64,000 bases of DNA from contig JAAVVA010000001.1 of assembly GCA_018449715.1 (NCBI GenBank), forward strand, positions 1,240,001-1,304,000, read 5' to 3'. The notes beneath the pieces were generated by a model. That model was not told the DNA's origin. It made no database searches and worked only from the letters and a program-made list of their open reading frames with translations. Positions 44,396 through 52,743 of the stretch are shown here, piece after piece. The position numbers and the translations under genes were made by a program. How positions within the stretch are numbered: the stretch's first letter is position 1; every line of letters starts with the position of its first letter. This stretch comes from Acidobacteriaceae bacterium dw_441 (GTDB lineage Bacteria > Acidobacteriota > Terriglobia > Terriglobales > Acidobacteriaceae).

Positions 44396-46390
44396 TTAGT
44401 TGCTGGAGGCCTCTCGCTTGTAGGGTTTCTGCATCAGCGAGCGAGCCTCGTTGACGGCTCCCTGGGTGTTGTCGTTGGTCTGGACGGCGAGGCGGTACTC
44501 GTTGACGGCGCGGTCGCGCTGGCCGGTGATGTCGAAGATGTTGCCGAGCTTGATGTGGCTCCAGACCTCGGTCCACTTGGGGTCGTTGTCGCCACGAAGA
44601 GCGTCGCGGAAGGAGTTCGCGGCGGACTGATAGTTGCGCTGCATGAAGAAGACCTCGCCGATGCGGTAGGCGGCGAGCGAGCTGTTGCGGTTAGCGTCGA
44701 GAGCCTTCTGGTACTCGACCAGTCCGGCGGTAAGGTCGCCCTGCGCGACCTGCTGCTGGCCGCGAAGCACGGCGACGCGAACGGCGAGGTCGGGGGTGGT
44801 CTTGAGGAGCCAGTTCTGCGGGTCGATGGAGATGCGGCGAGGGCGTCCGAAGGTTTCGACGGAGAAGTTGCTCTCCTGCCCGGAGACATCGACGCGTCGA
44901 ATCTCGGTCTTGCCGTCGGTTTCGATGCGAAGCTCGACCGGCATACGGAAGAGGTCGAGGTCCTGCGCGATGGAGCCCATCGTGCGGAAGCCCTTGTTAC
45001 TTCCAAGGCGGAAGACGGTGTACTTGTTCGTGAAGGTGGGGGCTCCGGTGCCGTCGCACCACTGCGCGAAGAAGGGCGTCAGCTGGAGCTCGGAGGCGGC
45101 TTCCGCGACGCTCTGCACGTTGGAGGTGCGGATGCCTTTATCGGCGTATTGCGAGAGGAGCCCGCGCAGGAACTTGAGGAAGGCGTCGTCGCCCATCTCC
45201 CAGCGGAGCATATGGAAGACCATCGCTCCCTTCTCAAGCGTCATGGACTGGAACTGAGGGGAGAAGGGGTCGAGTCGTCCGAGGGTCGTGAGCGGCTCGG
45301 TGTCGTAGGCGAGCGCCCCAGCCTGCACGTCGGTCACGGCAGTCTCGAAGGCGGACTTTCCGGCGGAGTCCTCGACGTACATCAGCTCAGCGTAGCGGGA
45401 CATGCCGTTGGTGATCCACGCATCGTTGAGGGTCGCGGGGGAGACCTGGCTGCCCCACCACTGATGCGAGAGCGTGTTGGACAACAGGCGGGAGTAGGTC
45501 TTTCCGGCCACGCGGGAGCTTCCAATGCCGACGATCTCAGGAGCCCACGCGGCGGTGACGGCGTCGGCGGGAAGCTCGACGAGGTTGATCTGCGAGCTTT
45601 CGGGCTGACCGAAGGCGCTGGTCATGTACTCGAACTGTTTGGCGGCGTCCTGAGCAAAGGGGACGGCTGCGGCCTTGTGGTCGGCGGTGACGAAGACACG
45701 CATGTTACCAACCCCAGGAGCGGCGATGGGCTCGAGGAACTTGCCAGCGATGATGGTTCCGGGGAAGCCGGGTTTACCCCACTTGAAGGTGTACTCGGTG
45801 CGGTTGCCGGGGAGGCTCTTCGGAGCCGCGATGCCGGAGCCGGAGCCGACGACGCGTTCATCGCTCGGGACGCGGATGTGCATCTCCGAGGTGAAGCGGT
45901 TGGTGTAGAGGCCGACCATCGGGAACCAGCGTCCCGGATAGAGGAGGATGCTGATGGGGTCTTCGACCGAGGCGAAGTTGATGCCCTCGACGGGGCTGGT
46001 CTCGGCTCCCTTGAGCGTGCCGGTGTACTCGAAGGTCCAGGTGGTGGAGGTTCCCTTGGGGATGGGGTTGTCGAGGGCGAACCGGACGGTGGAGTTGGTG
46101 GTGACGCGCTCGCCGTTGAGCGGCTTCTTATCCGCCCCGGTGACCTTGGTGAGCTGGAGTCCGTTGTTCAGCTCGAAGGTGGGGGTGCTGACGTCTTCAA
46201 GCGCGGTGAAGGTGACCTGCGCGGTGGCGGAAAGCTTGTTGTCAGCGGGGTAGAGGTCGGCGTTGATGACGTAGCCCGTGACCTGAAGCTGGACGCGGGC
46301 GGGCGCGGCCCAGGCAGAGGTGGCCGCAAGAAGAAGCAGGGGAAGCAGGACGGCAAGCGGGGAGCGGAATGTCCGACTGAAAACGCGCAT
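44396..46390 (-). CDS. M1-peptidase-like protein with lost zinc site and C-terminal TPR
   Basis: A 664-residue exported protein: signal peptide (residues 1-28, ending AWA), an N-terminal beta domain as in M1 aminopeptidases, the catalytic-domain fold with LSHQWWG, and at least two TPR-like repeats near the C-terminus (about 550-645). The motif HEXXH-x18-E aligns without gaps but reads NTLSH ... N: the first zinc histidine is Asn305, the catalytic glutamate is Thr306, the second histidine His309 is kept, and the third ligand is Asn328. No GAMEN motif is present. Peptidase activity is therefore unlikely. I chose the ATG at 46390 (GAGGA 11 bases upstream); an ATG at 46414 is the alternative. Confidence 0.88.
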   Translation of the reverse strand: MRVFSRTFRSPLAVLLPLLLLAATSAWAAPARVQLQVTGYVINADLYPADNKLSATAQVTFTALEDVSTPTFELNNGLQLTKVTGADKKPLNGERVTTNSTVRFALDNPIPKGTSTTWTFEYTGTLKGAETSPVEGINFASVEDPISILLYPGRWFPMVGLYTNRFTSEMHIRVPSDERVVGSGSGIAAPKSLPGNRTEYTFKWGKPGFPGTIIAGKFLEPIAAPGVGNMRVFVTADHKAAAVPFAQDAAKQFEYMTSAFGQPESSQINLVELPADAVTAAWAPEIVGIGSSRVAGKTYSRLLSNTLSHQWWGSQVSPATLNDAWITNGMSRYAELMYVEDSAGKSAFETAVTDVQAGALAYDTEPLTTLGRLDPFSPQFQSMTLEKGAMVFHMLRWEMGDDAFLKFLRGLLSQYADKGIRTSNVQSVAEAASELQLTPFFAQWCDGTGAPTFTNKYTVFRLGSNKGFRTMGSIAQDLDLFRMPVELRIETDGKTEIRRVDVSGQESNFSVETFGRPRRISIDPQNWLLKTTPDLAVRVAVLRGQQQVAQGDLTAGLVEYQKALDANRNSSLAAYRIGEVFFMQRNYQSAANSFRDALRGDNDPKWTEVWSHIKLGNIFDITGQRDRAVNEYRLAVQTNDNTQGAVNEARSLMQKPYKREASSN

Positions 46391-46502
46391 GAAGGCGAAG
46401 TTCCTCAACAACATGGTACTGCGAGTCCCGGCCTGAGGCGGGCTGACTGGTTAGACGCGGAAGGAAGGGATTCGGCCTCTGAGGAATGTGTCCGAATACG
46501 AA

Positions 46503-47759
46503 TCAGACGAGGAGGGAATCCACGGCATCGGCGACCTGGGTGATGGAGCTGGCTCCTTCGGGCGGCAGCAGGCGCTGGCGCAGGCCGCTGAGATCAGTCA
46601 GCATACGGGAGCGCTCCGGGGTGTCGTCGAGCAGGAGACGGAGCGCCGCTGCGAGATTGGCGGCGTTGAAGTTCTCCTGAAGAAACTCGGGGACGATGCG
46701 GCGACCGGCGATGAGGTTGACCATCGCAATGGGAAGGTTGCCGTGCTGGTCGGTCTGGGAGGGAATCTCTGGAGGGTAATGGACGAGCCGCTTCGCCAGC
46801 CGGAAGGTGAGCGGGGAGACCCGGTAGACCACCACGAAGGGGTTGCCGATGACGGCGGCCTGCACGGTGGCGGTCCCGCTGGCCACGATGGAGGCGCGGG
46901 CGTGGTGGAGGGCCTCGCGGGCATCGGGGACGAGGATGATGTTCGGGGTCTCCGCGAGGAACGAACGGATGAGTTCAGGAGCGATCGTCGAGGCTACGGG
47001 GATGAGGAACTGGTAGCGATCGCCGGCCCCCTGAAGCTCCTGCGCGGCGAGCAGCATCTCCGGCAGATTGGCGCGGACCTCCTTCGAGCGAGAGCCGGGG
47101 AGGAGGGCAACCCACTGCTTCGCCGGGTCGAGACCGTACTGCTGCGCGTAGGCCTCACGCGAGACGGTCGGTAGGGGAAGCTCGGCTAGCGGATGCCCGG
47201 TGAAGATAGCGTGAACGCCGCGGTTGCGGTAGAAGTGTTCTTCGAAGGGGAAGATGACCATCATGCGGTCGATGCGCTGCTGCACCCAGCGCAGGCGGCG
47301 GCGCTTCCAGGCCCAGAGCTGCGGGCTGACGAAGTAGATGACCGGGATGTTCAGCGCCTTCAGCTCGCGGGCGAGGCGAAGGTTGACGTCGGGGAAGTCG
47401 ATGAGGACGGCGGCCTGCGGGCGGCGCTGCCTGATCGACGCGACGAGGCGGCGGTAGGAGCCGTAGATGTGCGGGGCATGGCGGATGACCTCGGTGATGC
47501 CCATGTGGGCCACGTCTTCGGCGCGGACGACGCGCTGCTGTCCGGCGGATTCCATCTCGCGGCCGCCGAGGCCGAAGAATGCGGCTTCGGGATGGCGCCG
47601 GAGAAGCTCGGTGATGATCTGGGCGCCGTAGTGGTCGCCCGAGGCCTCACCGGCGGAGAGAAAGAAGGTCGGGTTGGACGTCGTGGCGATGTGTCCAGTG
47701 TAGATTCTTTTTGTTGCATGTTGCTGACAGTGCGGGGAGGCAGGGTGATGGCAGGACAA
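46503..47759 (-). CDS. lpxB: lipid-A-disaccharide synthase
   Basis: GT19 enzyme that joins UDP-2,3-diacylglucosamine and lipid X to form the lipid A disaccharide at the inner membrane. The N-terminal signature FFLSAGEASGDHYGA, the SPQLWAWKRRR segment and the C-terminal SGTATVQAAV motif (donor site) are intact. The N-terminus is a puzzle: the only usable in-frame start is a TTG at 47759, which adds about 33 residues before the first strand and overlaps the divergent DUF1905 gene by 12 bases. An ATG nearby lies in another frame. The gene confirms a Gram-negative envelope with lipid A. Confidence 0.92.
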   Translation of the reverse strand: MSCHHPASPHCQQHATKRIYTGHIATTSNPTFFLSAGEASGDHYGAQIITELLRRHPEAAFFGLGGREMESAGQQRVVRAEDVAHMGITEVIRHAPHIYGSYRRLVASIRQRRPQAAVLIDFPDVNLRLARELKALNIPVIYFVSPQLWAWKRRRLRWVQQRIDRMMVIFPFEEHFYRNRGVHAIFTGHPLAELPLPTVSREAYAQQYGLDPAKQWVALLPGSRSKEVRANLPEMLLAAQELQGAGDRYQFLIPVASTIAPELIRSFLAETPNIILVPDAREALHHARASIVASGTATVQAAVIGNPFVVVYRVSPLTFRLAKRLVHYPPEIPSQTDQHGNLPIAMVNLIAGRRIVPEFLQENFNAANLAAALRLLLDDTPERSRMLTDLSGLRQRLLPPEGASSITQVADAVDSLLV

Positions 47760-48413
47760 GTCAAGCGATTTCGTGCGGTGCTGGAGCCTCTGCCTGGCGC
47801 GCTGGGATGGGTGATTGCCCGGATTCCATTCGACGCGTCGAAGACGTGGAAGAAGATGGTGCGTCTGCGGGTGAAGGTGGAGACAGGCGGCGAGGTCTTC
47901 CGGACTTCGTTATTTGTCGACGCCGAACATGGCGGGCATTTTGTCTTGGTCAATAAGAAGATGCAGAAGGCCGCCGGGGTGGGTGTAGGAGGGATGATCG
48001 ATCTCGCGGTGGAGCCCGATCTTGAGGAGAGGGTGAAGGAGGCTCCAGCGGAGCTGGAGAAGATTCTCAAGAAGGAGAAGGCTCTGGCGAAGTGGTATGC
48101 GAAGCTGAGTGACTCGATCCGGCGCGATATCGCGAGGACGATCGACGAGGTGAAGAGCGCGGAGGTTCGACAGAGGCGCGTCGAGCAGATGGCCGAAAGA
48201 ATGATGCTCGCGATGGAAGGGGAGAAGGTGCTGCCACCGATTCTCGAGGTGGCGTTCCGCAGGCATCCGGGCGCTAAGGACGGGTGGGAGAAGATGACCG
48301 AGGTGCAGAGGCGCGGGCATCTGCTGGGGGTCTTCTACTACCAGAGCCCGGAGGCACGAGAGAAGCGCACGGGCAAGGTCGTGGAGGAGTGCCTGCGGGT
48401 GGCGAAGAGGTGA
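47748..48413 (+). CDS. DUF1905 / bacteriocin-protection (YdeI/OmdA) protein
   Basis: A 221-residue soluble protein made of DUF1905 (about residues 5-95, RFRAVLEPLPGALGWVIARI) and a C-terminal OmdA/YdeI-like domain (about 115-215, with WYAKLSDSIRRDIARTIDEVKS and RRHPGAKDGWEKM). Relatives are annotated as bacteriocin-protection or bacteriocin-resistance proteins, but their mechanism is unclear. The ATG at 47748 has GGGAGG 8 bases upstream, which makes this start firm and limits where lpxB can start on the opposite strand. Confidence 0.86.
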   Translation: MAGQVKRFRAVLEPLPGALGWVIARIPFDASKTWKKMVRLRVKVETGGEVFRTSLFVDAEHGGHFVLVNKKMQKAAGVGVGGMIDLAVEPDLEERVKEAPAELEKILKKEKALAKWYAKLSDSIRRDIARTIDEVKSAEVRQRRVEQMAERMMLAMEGEKVLPPILEVAFRRHPGAKDGWEKMTEVQRRGHLLGVFYYQSPEAREKRTGKVVEECLRVAKR

Positions 48414-48477
48414 GGGCGTTGGTGACGATGGACGCGCTCCTGCAAAGAAGCGGAATGACAAGTCCTTGAAGGGCGGG

Positions 48478-50526
48478 CTAGTCCGCGCTGATGGGTTGCA
48501 GGGACGTCGGCTCGGTGGGGCTGCCGATCTCCTGATCTTTGTACTGCAACTGGTAGAGCTTCCAGTAGAGGCCGCGATGCGTGAGAAGCTGCTGGTGCGT
48601 GCCCTGCTCGCGCAGATGGCCTTTATGCATCACGAGGATGGTGTCTGCGCTCTGGATGGTCGAGAGACGATGCGCGATCAGGACGGAGGTGCGGCCGGTA
48701 ATCATGCGCGAGAGCGCGAGGCGGACGCGAAGCTCGGTGTCAGTATCGACAGAGCTGGTGGCCTCGTCGAGGATGAGGATGCGAGGGGCGTGCGCAAGGG
48801 CGCGGGCGAAGCTGATGAGCTGCTTCTGACCGGTCGAGAGCGTGGCTCCACGCTCCTGCACGGGCTCTTTGAACTGTTGCGGTAACGCGCGGATGAAATC
48901 TCCGACGTTGACCTCGTCGGCGGCGCGCTCAAGCTGCTCGTCGGTGATCCACGAAGAGCCGAGACGGATGTTGTCCGCAATGGTGCCAGTGAAGAGGAAG
49001 GGGTCCTGCAGAACGACGCCGAAGCGGCGGCGAAGAGTGGTGAGGTCCTGCTCGCGGACGTCGACTCCATCGATCAGCACCGCGCCGCGCTGGATGTCGT
49101 AGAAGCGCATCATCAGGGCGGTGATGGTGGTCTTGCCCGCGCCGGTGTGACCGACGATGGCGGCAGTCTCGTCGGGCTCGATGACGAAGGAGACACCGCG
49201 CAGAATCCACTCGATGTCGGTCATGTGCTCCAGCTCGTCTTCGGTCGCGGAGAGGATGCGGGAGAGCTGGCCTTCGTCGAGCTGTTGATAGGTGAACCAG
49301 ACGTCGCGGAACTCGACGCGACCGGAATTATCGCCGGGTGTTGGGTTCGCGGGGGAGACGATCTCGGAGTGCGTGTCGAGGAGCTTGAAGACGCGCTCGG
49401 CGGCGGCCATGGCGGCCTGCAGGATGTTGTACTTGTCGCTGAGGTCCTGGATGGGGCGGAAGAAGCGCTGCGCGTACTGAATGAAAGCGATGAGGATGCC
49501 GACGGTAACGGTTCCGAAGAGGCTGGTGTGAATCTCGCTGCTGCCGGGGAGCGTGTAGGTGTGTCCGGTGAGCCAGGTGAAGCTGGCAGAGTGGAGCACG
49601 CTGATGCCGCCGCGCCACAGAACGAGCGCGATAGCGGTGGAGCTGAGGAACTCCACAATGGGGTAGTAGAGCGCGTAGGCGAAGATGGCGTCGGACCACG
49701 CCTTCTTGTTCTCGGCGTTGACCTCGGAGAAGTCGTTGAAGGCGCGGCGCTCGCGGTTGAAGAGCTGCACGATGGACATGCCCGAGACGTACTCCTGCGT
49801 AAAGGAGTTGATGCGCGAGGTGGCAGAGCGCTGTCGGCGGTAGCTGTCGCGGACGTGCTTGCGGAAGACGCTGGTGACGTAAAGAATCGCCGGGATGACC
49901 GAGATGGTCAGCAGGGCGAGCGGCCAGCTCATCCGCACCATAATGATGACAATGAAGGCCAGCACGAAGACGTCTTCGAAGATGGCGAGCACGCCGGAGG
50001 TGAACATCTCGTTGAGGGCGTCGACGTCGGAGGTGACGCGGGTGACGAGGCGGCCAACGGGGTTGCGGTCGAAAAACGACGGCGACATGCGCTGCAGGTG
50101 GCGGAAGATCTGGCTGCGAAGGTCGAACATGATCTTCTGGCCGGTCCACTGCATCAGGTAGGTCTGGACGAACTCGAGCAGGAAGGTGAGGAGGAGGGCG
50201 CCAAGATAGAGGAGAGCGAGCTGCGTGATGCCGGTCATCGGCGCGGGGCTGAGATGGCGGGCAAGCCACGAAAGCTCGGCCGGTGGCGTGTCGGTCATGT
50301 AAGTATCGACCGCGACCTTGACGAAGTAGGGGCCGAGAACATCGCTGCCCGCCTTGAAAAGGATGGAGATAGCCGAGAAGACGACCTGAAGCCGGTAGGG
50401 ACGGAGGTAGGTGAGCAGGCGCCGCATGATGCGTCCGTCATAGACCTTGCCTACAACTTCATCGTCTTGCGTGGGCTTCTTTGCAGGCTCTTTCGCGGAG
50501 TCTTTGGGTGTCTTCTGGTCTGCCAT
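48478..50526 (-). CDS. ABC exporter, fused permease and ATPase (MsbA/MDR type)
   Basis: A 682-residue half-transporter: a charged cytoplasmic N-terminus (about 1-35), six membrane helices (about 40-345), and a nucleotide-binding domain with Walker A GHTGAGKTT, Q loop LQDPFLF, signature LSTGQKQ, Walker B ILILDEATSS and switch histidine in IAHRLST. An insertion of about 30 residues (LDEGQLSRILSATEDELEHM) interrupts the first strands of the ATPase domain. It probably works as a homodimer exporting lipids or toxic compounds; proximity to lpxB makes a lipid A flippase role possible but a dedicated msbA would normally be shorter. Confidence 0.93.
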   Translation of the reverse strand: MADQKTPKDSAKEPAKKPTQDDEVVGKVYDGRIMRRLLTYLRPYRLQVVFSAISILFKAGSDVLGPYFVKVAVDTYMTDTPPAELSWLARHLSPAPMTGITQLALLYLGALLLTFLLEFVQTYLMQWTGQKIMFDLRSQIFRHLQRMSPSFFDRNPVGRLVTRVTSDVDALNEMFTSGVLAIFEDVFVLAFIVIIMVRMSWPLALLTISVIPAILYVTSVFRKHVRDSYRRQRSATSRINSFTQEYVSGMSIVQLFNRERRAFNDFSEVNAENKKAWSDAIFAYALYYPIVEFLSSTAIALVLWRGGISVLHSASFTWLTGHTYTLPGSSEIHTSLFGTVTVGILIAFIQYAQRFFRPIQDLSDKYNILQAAMAAAERVFKLLDTHSEIVSPANPTPGDNSGRVEFRDVWFTYQQLDEGQLSRILSATEDELEHMTDIEWILRGVSFVIEPDETAAIVGHTGAGKTTITALMMRFYDIQRGAVLIDGVDVREQDLTTLRRRFGVVLQDPFLFTGTIADNIRLGSSWITDEQLERAADEVNVGDFIRALPQQFKEPVQERGATLSTGQKQLISFARALAHAPRILILDEATSSVDTDTELRVRLALSRMITGRTSVLIAHRLSTIQSADTILVMHKGHLREQGTHQQLLTHRGLYWKLYQLQYKDQEIGSPTEPTSLQPISAD

Positions 50527-50662
50527 CTATGTCCATTTTAGATGTTCTCGAAGAAGAAGCGATTCCTGATGTTCACGGAGGGCGTGGAGGTTTTGCCCTG
50601 TGGAGGCATTGGTGGGTGAGGTTTGCTATGCTCGGCGTATCGTTCGCTGAGGCCGGGGAGAG

Positions 50663-52351
50663 ATGCTGCTCGAGTTACGCGCGGAAAACTATGCTGTGAT
50701 CGACAGGACCGTGGCCAGTTTTGGCCCGGGGCTGAACCTGATGACGGGAGAGACGGGTGCGGGCAAGTCGATCCTGATCGACGCGCTGCAGATGCTGCTG
50801 GGTGGAAAAGCCTCCTCCGACGTGGTGCGGCATGGCGAGGAGAAGGCTGTCGTCTCGTGCGTCTTCGAGATGACGACGGGGGCGCTGGCGGTGCTGGAGG
50901 CCAACGGGATCGACGCAGAGGTAGACGAGGTTCTGCTGCGGCGCGAGATCAACGTGACCGGCAAGGGAAGGGTCTTCATTAATAATCAGCCCGCGACGGT
51001 TTCGGTGCTGCGGCAGCTTGCGCCGGAGCTGGCGCTGGTCCACACGCAGGGCGAGACGATGGGGGCCTTCGACCAGGCGCAGCAGAGGGCTCTGCTCGAC
51101 CGTTTCGGAGAGATCTCGACCGAGGGCGTTGCCGCGGCGCATGCGACATGGCGGCAGACCTCGGAGAAGCTGGCAGAGTTACAGGCCGATGAACAGGACC
51201 GCCTGCGACTGGCAGACCTTTGGCGCTTCCAGGTGAAGGAGATCGAGCAGGCGGGACTTGAGGCTGAGGGCGAAGATGCTCAGCTCGAGACGGAGAAGAA
51301 GGTGCTGGCGAACTCGGAGCGTGTGTACACGGCGGCGATGAGCGCACATGAGCTTCTGTACGAGAGCGAAGGCTCGACCGAGACGACGCTGGGGGCTGCG
51401 CTGAAGCAGGTTGAGGATCTGGCGAAGTTCGATGCGAGGTTTACCGCGGCTGCGCAGCAGCTGGCCGCGGCCAAGGCGACGGTGGAAGACGTTGCCTCCG
51501 AAGTGCGGGAGTTCGCCGAAAACGTGAATGCTGCTCCGGGGCGGCTGGAAGAGATCGAGGACCGGCTGGCGGCGTTGGATAAGCTGAAGCGCAAGTACGG
51601 GCAGACACTGGCGGAGGTGATCGCTTTCGGGGCGGAGTCGGCGCGGAAGCTGGCCGAGGTGGAGAACCGCGACGCTCTTCTGACGGAGCTGAGCGCGAAG
51701 CTGGGGAAGGATGCGGCGGCGTATCGCGAGGCCGCAGGCAGGGTGACGACCGCTCGTCGCGAAGCGGCGAAGCGGTTGGAGAAGCTGGCGGTCGTGCAGA
51801 TCAACGATCTTGCGATGAGCACACGGTTTGCGGTCGAGGTGACTCCCGAGGAGTCGCAGACCAGCTGGACGTCGCACGGCTGGGATCGCGTGGAGTACAG
51901 GATCGCGACCAACGCGGGCGAGCCTCTGAAGCCGCTGGACGAGATCGCCTCGGGCGGCGAGATGTCGCGCGTGATGCTGGCCTTGAAGGTGACCGTGGAA
52001 GAGGGCACGCAGGGCGGCAAAAAGAAGAAGACTCCTCTGCCGCGCACGCTGGTCTTCGACGAGATCGACATTGGAATCGGAGGCAGGGCCGCGGAGGCGG
52101 TAGGGAAGAAGCTGAAGACGCTCTCTCGCGGACAGCAGGTGTTGTGTATCACCCACCTGCCGCAGATCGCGGCCTTTGCCGACCAGCACTTCCTGATCGA
52201 AAAGACGGAGAAGCGCGGTCGCACGCAGACCGAGATTCGCAAGATGGACGACGCGGAACGGGCGCGTGAGATCGCCCGGATGCTGAGCGGCGAGAAGCTG
52301 ACGGAAACCAGCCTGAAGCACGCCGAGCATCTTCTGGAGATGAGCCGGTAG
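50663..52351 (+). CDS. recN: DNA repair protein RecN
   Basis: SMC-like ATPase acting in double-strand-break repair. Walker A (MTGETGAGKSILIDAL, about 27-42) lies at the N-terminus, a long coiled-coil region follows (about 150-360), and the C-terminal half-ATPase has the signature ASGGEMSRVMLAL and Walker B TLVFDEIDIGIGG, then CITHLPQIAAFAD. Length 562 is normal. GGGGAGAG lies directly before the ATG. It is not in an operon with its left neighbour, which is divergent. Confidence 0.95.
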   Translation: MLLELRAENYAVIDRTVASFGPGLNLMTGETGAGKSILIDALQMLLGGKASSDVVRHGEEKAVVSCVFEMTTGALAVLEANGIDAEVDEVLLRREINVTGKGRVFINNQPATVSVLRQLAPELALVHTQGETMGAFDQAQQRALLDRFGEISTEGVAAAHATWRQTSEKLAELQADEQDRLRLADLWRFQVKEIEQAGLEAEGEDAQLETEKKVLANSERVYTAAMSAHELLYESEGSTETTLGAALKQVEDLAKFDARFTAAAQQLAAAKATVEDVASEVREFAENVNAAPGRLEEIEDRLAALDKLKRKYGQTLAEVIAFGAESARKLAEVENRDALLTELSAKLGKDAAAYREAAGRVTTARREAAKRLEKLAVVQINDLAMSTRFAVEVTPEESQTSWTSHGWDRVEYRIATNAGEPLKPLDEIASGGEMSRVMLALKVTVEEGTQGGKKKKTPLPRTLVFDEIDIGIGGRAAEAVGKKLKTLSRGQQVLCITHLPQIAAFADQHFLIEKTEKRGRTQTEIRKMDDAERAREIARMLSGEKLTETSLKHAEHLLEMSR

Positions 52352-52425
52352 CGCACATCCCGGCCAGGGGCGAGGGCATCTGAAGGAGTACATGGCCCAA
52401 AGAGCCCCTTTGGAGGGGGCGCGCG

Positions 52426-52578
52426 ATGACCACTCCTTCTACTCCCCAGAAGTGCGCGAAGGATGGCTGCACCTGCACGGCGCAGCCGGGCAGTAAATAC
52501 TGTTCCACTCAATGCGAGGATGGCCGGAAGTTCATGACGCTCCGGTGTTGTTGCGGGCATCCCGGCTGCGGAGGTTAA
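52426..52578 (+). CDS. bacterial metallothionein-like protein
   Basis: A 50-residue protein found by direct translation. It contains nine cysteines, at residues 10, 15, 17, 26, 30, 41, 42, 43 and 48, and one histidine (44), in an order close to cyanobacterial SmtA: KCAKDGCTC, then YCSTQCEDG, then CCCGHPGCGG. SmtA-type proteins bind zinc or cadmium in a thiolate cluster. GGAGG lies about 9 bases before the ATG. It sits alone between recN and ispH on the same strand with no metal-sensing regulator (such as smtB) nearby. Family assignment is by motif pattern only. Confidence 0.88.
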   Translation: MTTPSTPQKCAKDGCTCTAQPGSKYCSTQCEDGRKFMTLRCCCGHPGCGG

Positions 52579-52731
52579 GTTTTCCCGCGAACCGGCTGAT
52601 GAGAGGTGGGTTACGGGTTTTTAGAGAGAGGAAGGACTGCGTTCCGAACGAACAGGAAAAGTCAACCCTATATCCTTCAATGCGCACCAGATAAGGTTCC
52701 TTTCGAGGGGGTTTTATTTTCGTTAACGCGG

Positions 52732-52737
52732 TATACT
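52732..52737 (+). promoter_or_regulatory. candidate -10 element of ispH
   Basis: TATACT ends 6 bases before the GTG start of ispH, without a Shine-Dalgarno sequence between them; a leaderless transcript is possible. No convincing -35 element. Confidence 0.4.
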
Positions 52738-52743
52738 TATCAG

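Noticed and set aside
44360-46543. 727-codon frame opposite the M1-like gene
   Set aside because: Glycine, valine and glutamate-rich translation without any motif; the minus-strand frame has a signal peptide, an M1 fold and TPRs.
47748-48413. Bacteriocin immunity gene with a bacteriocin cluster
   Set aside because: The family name suggests this, but no bacteriocin, export or peptidase gene is nearby.
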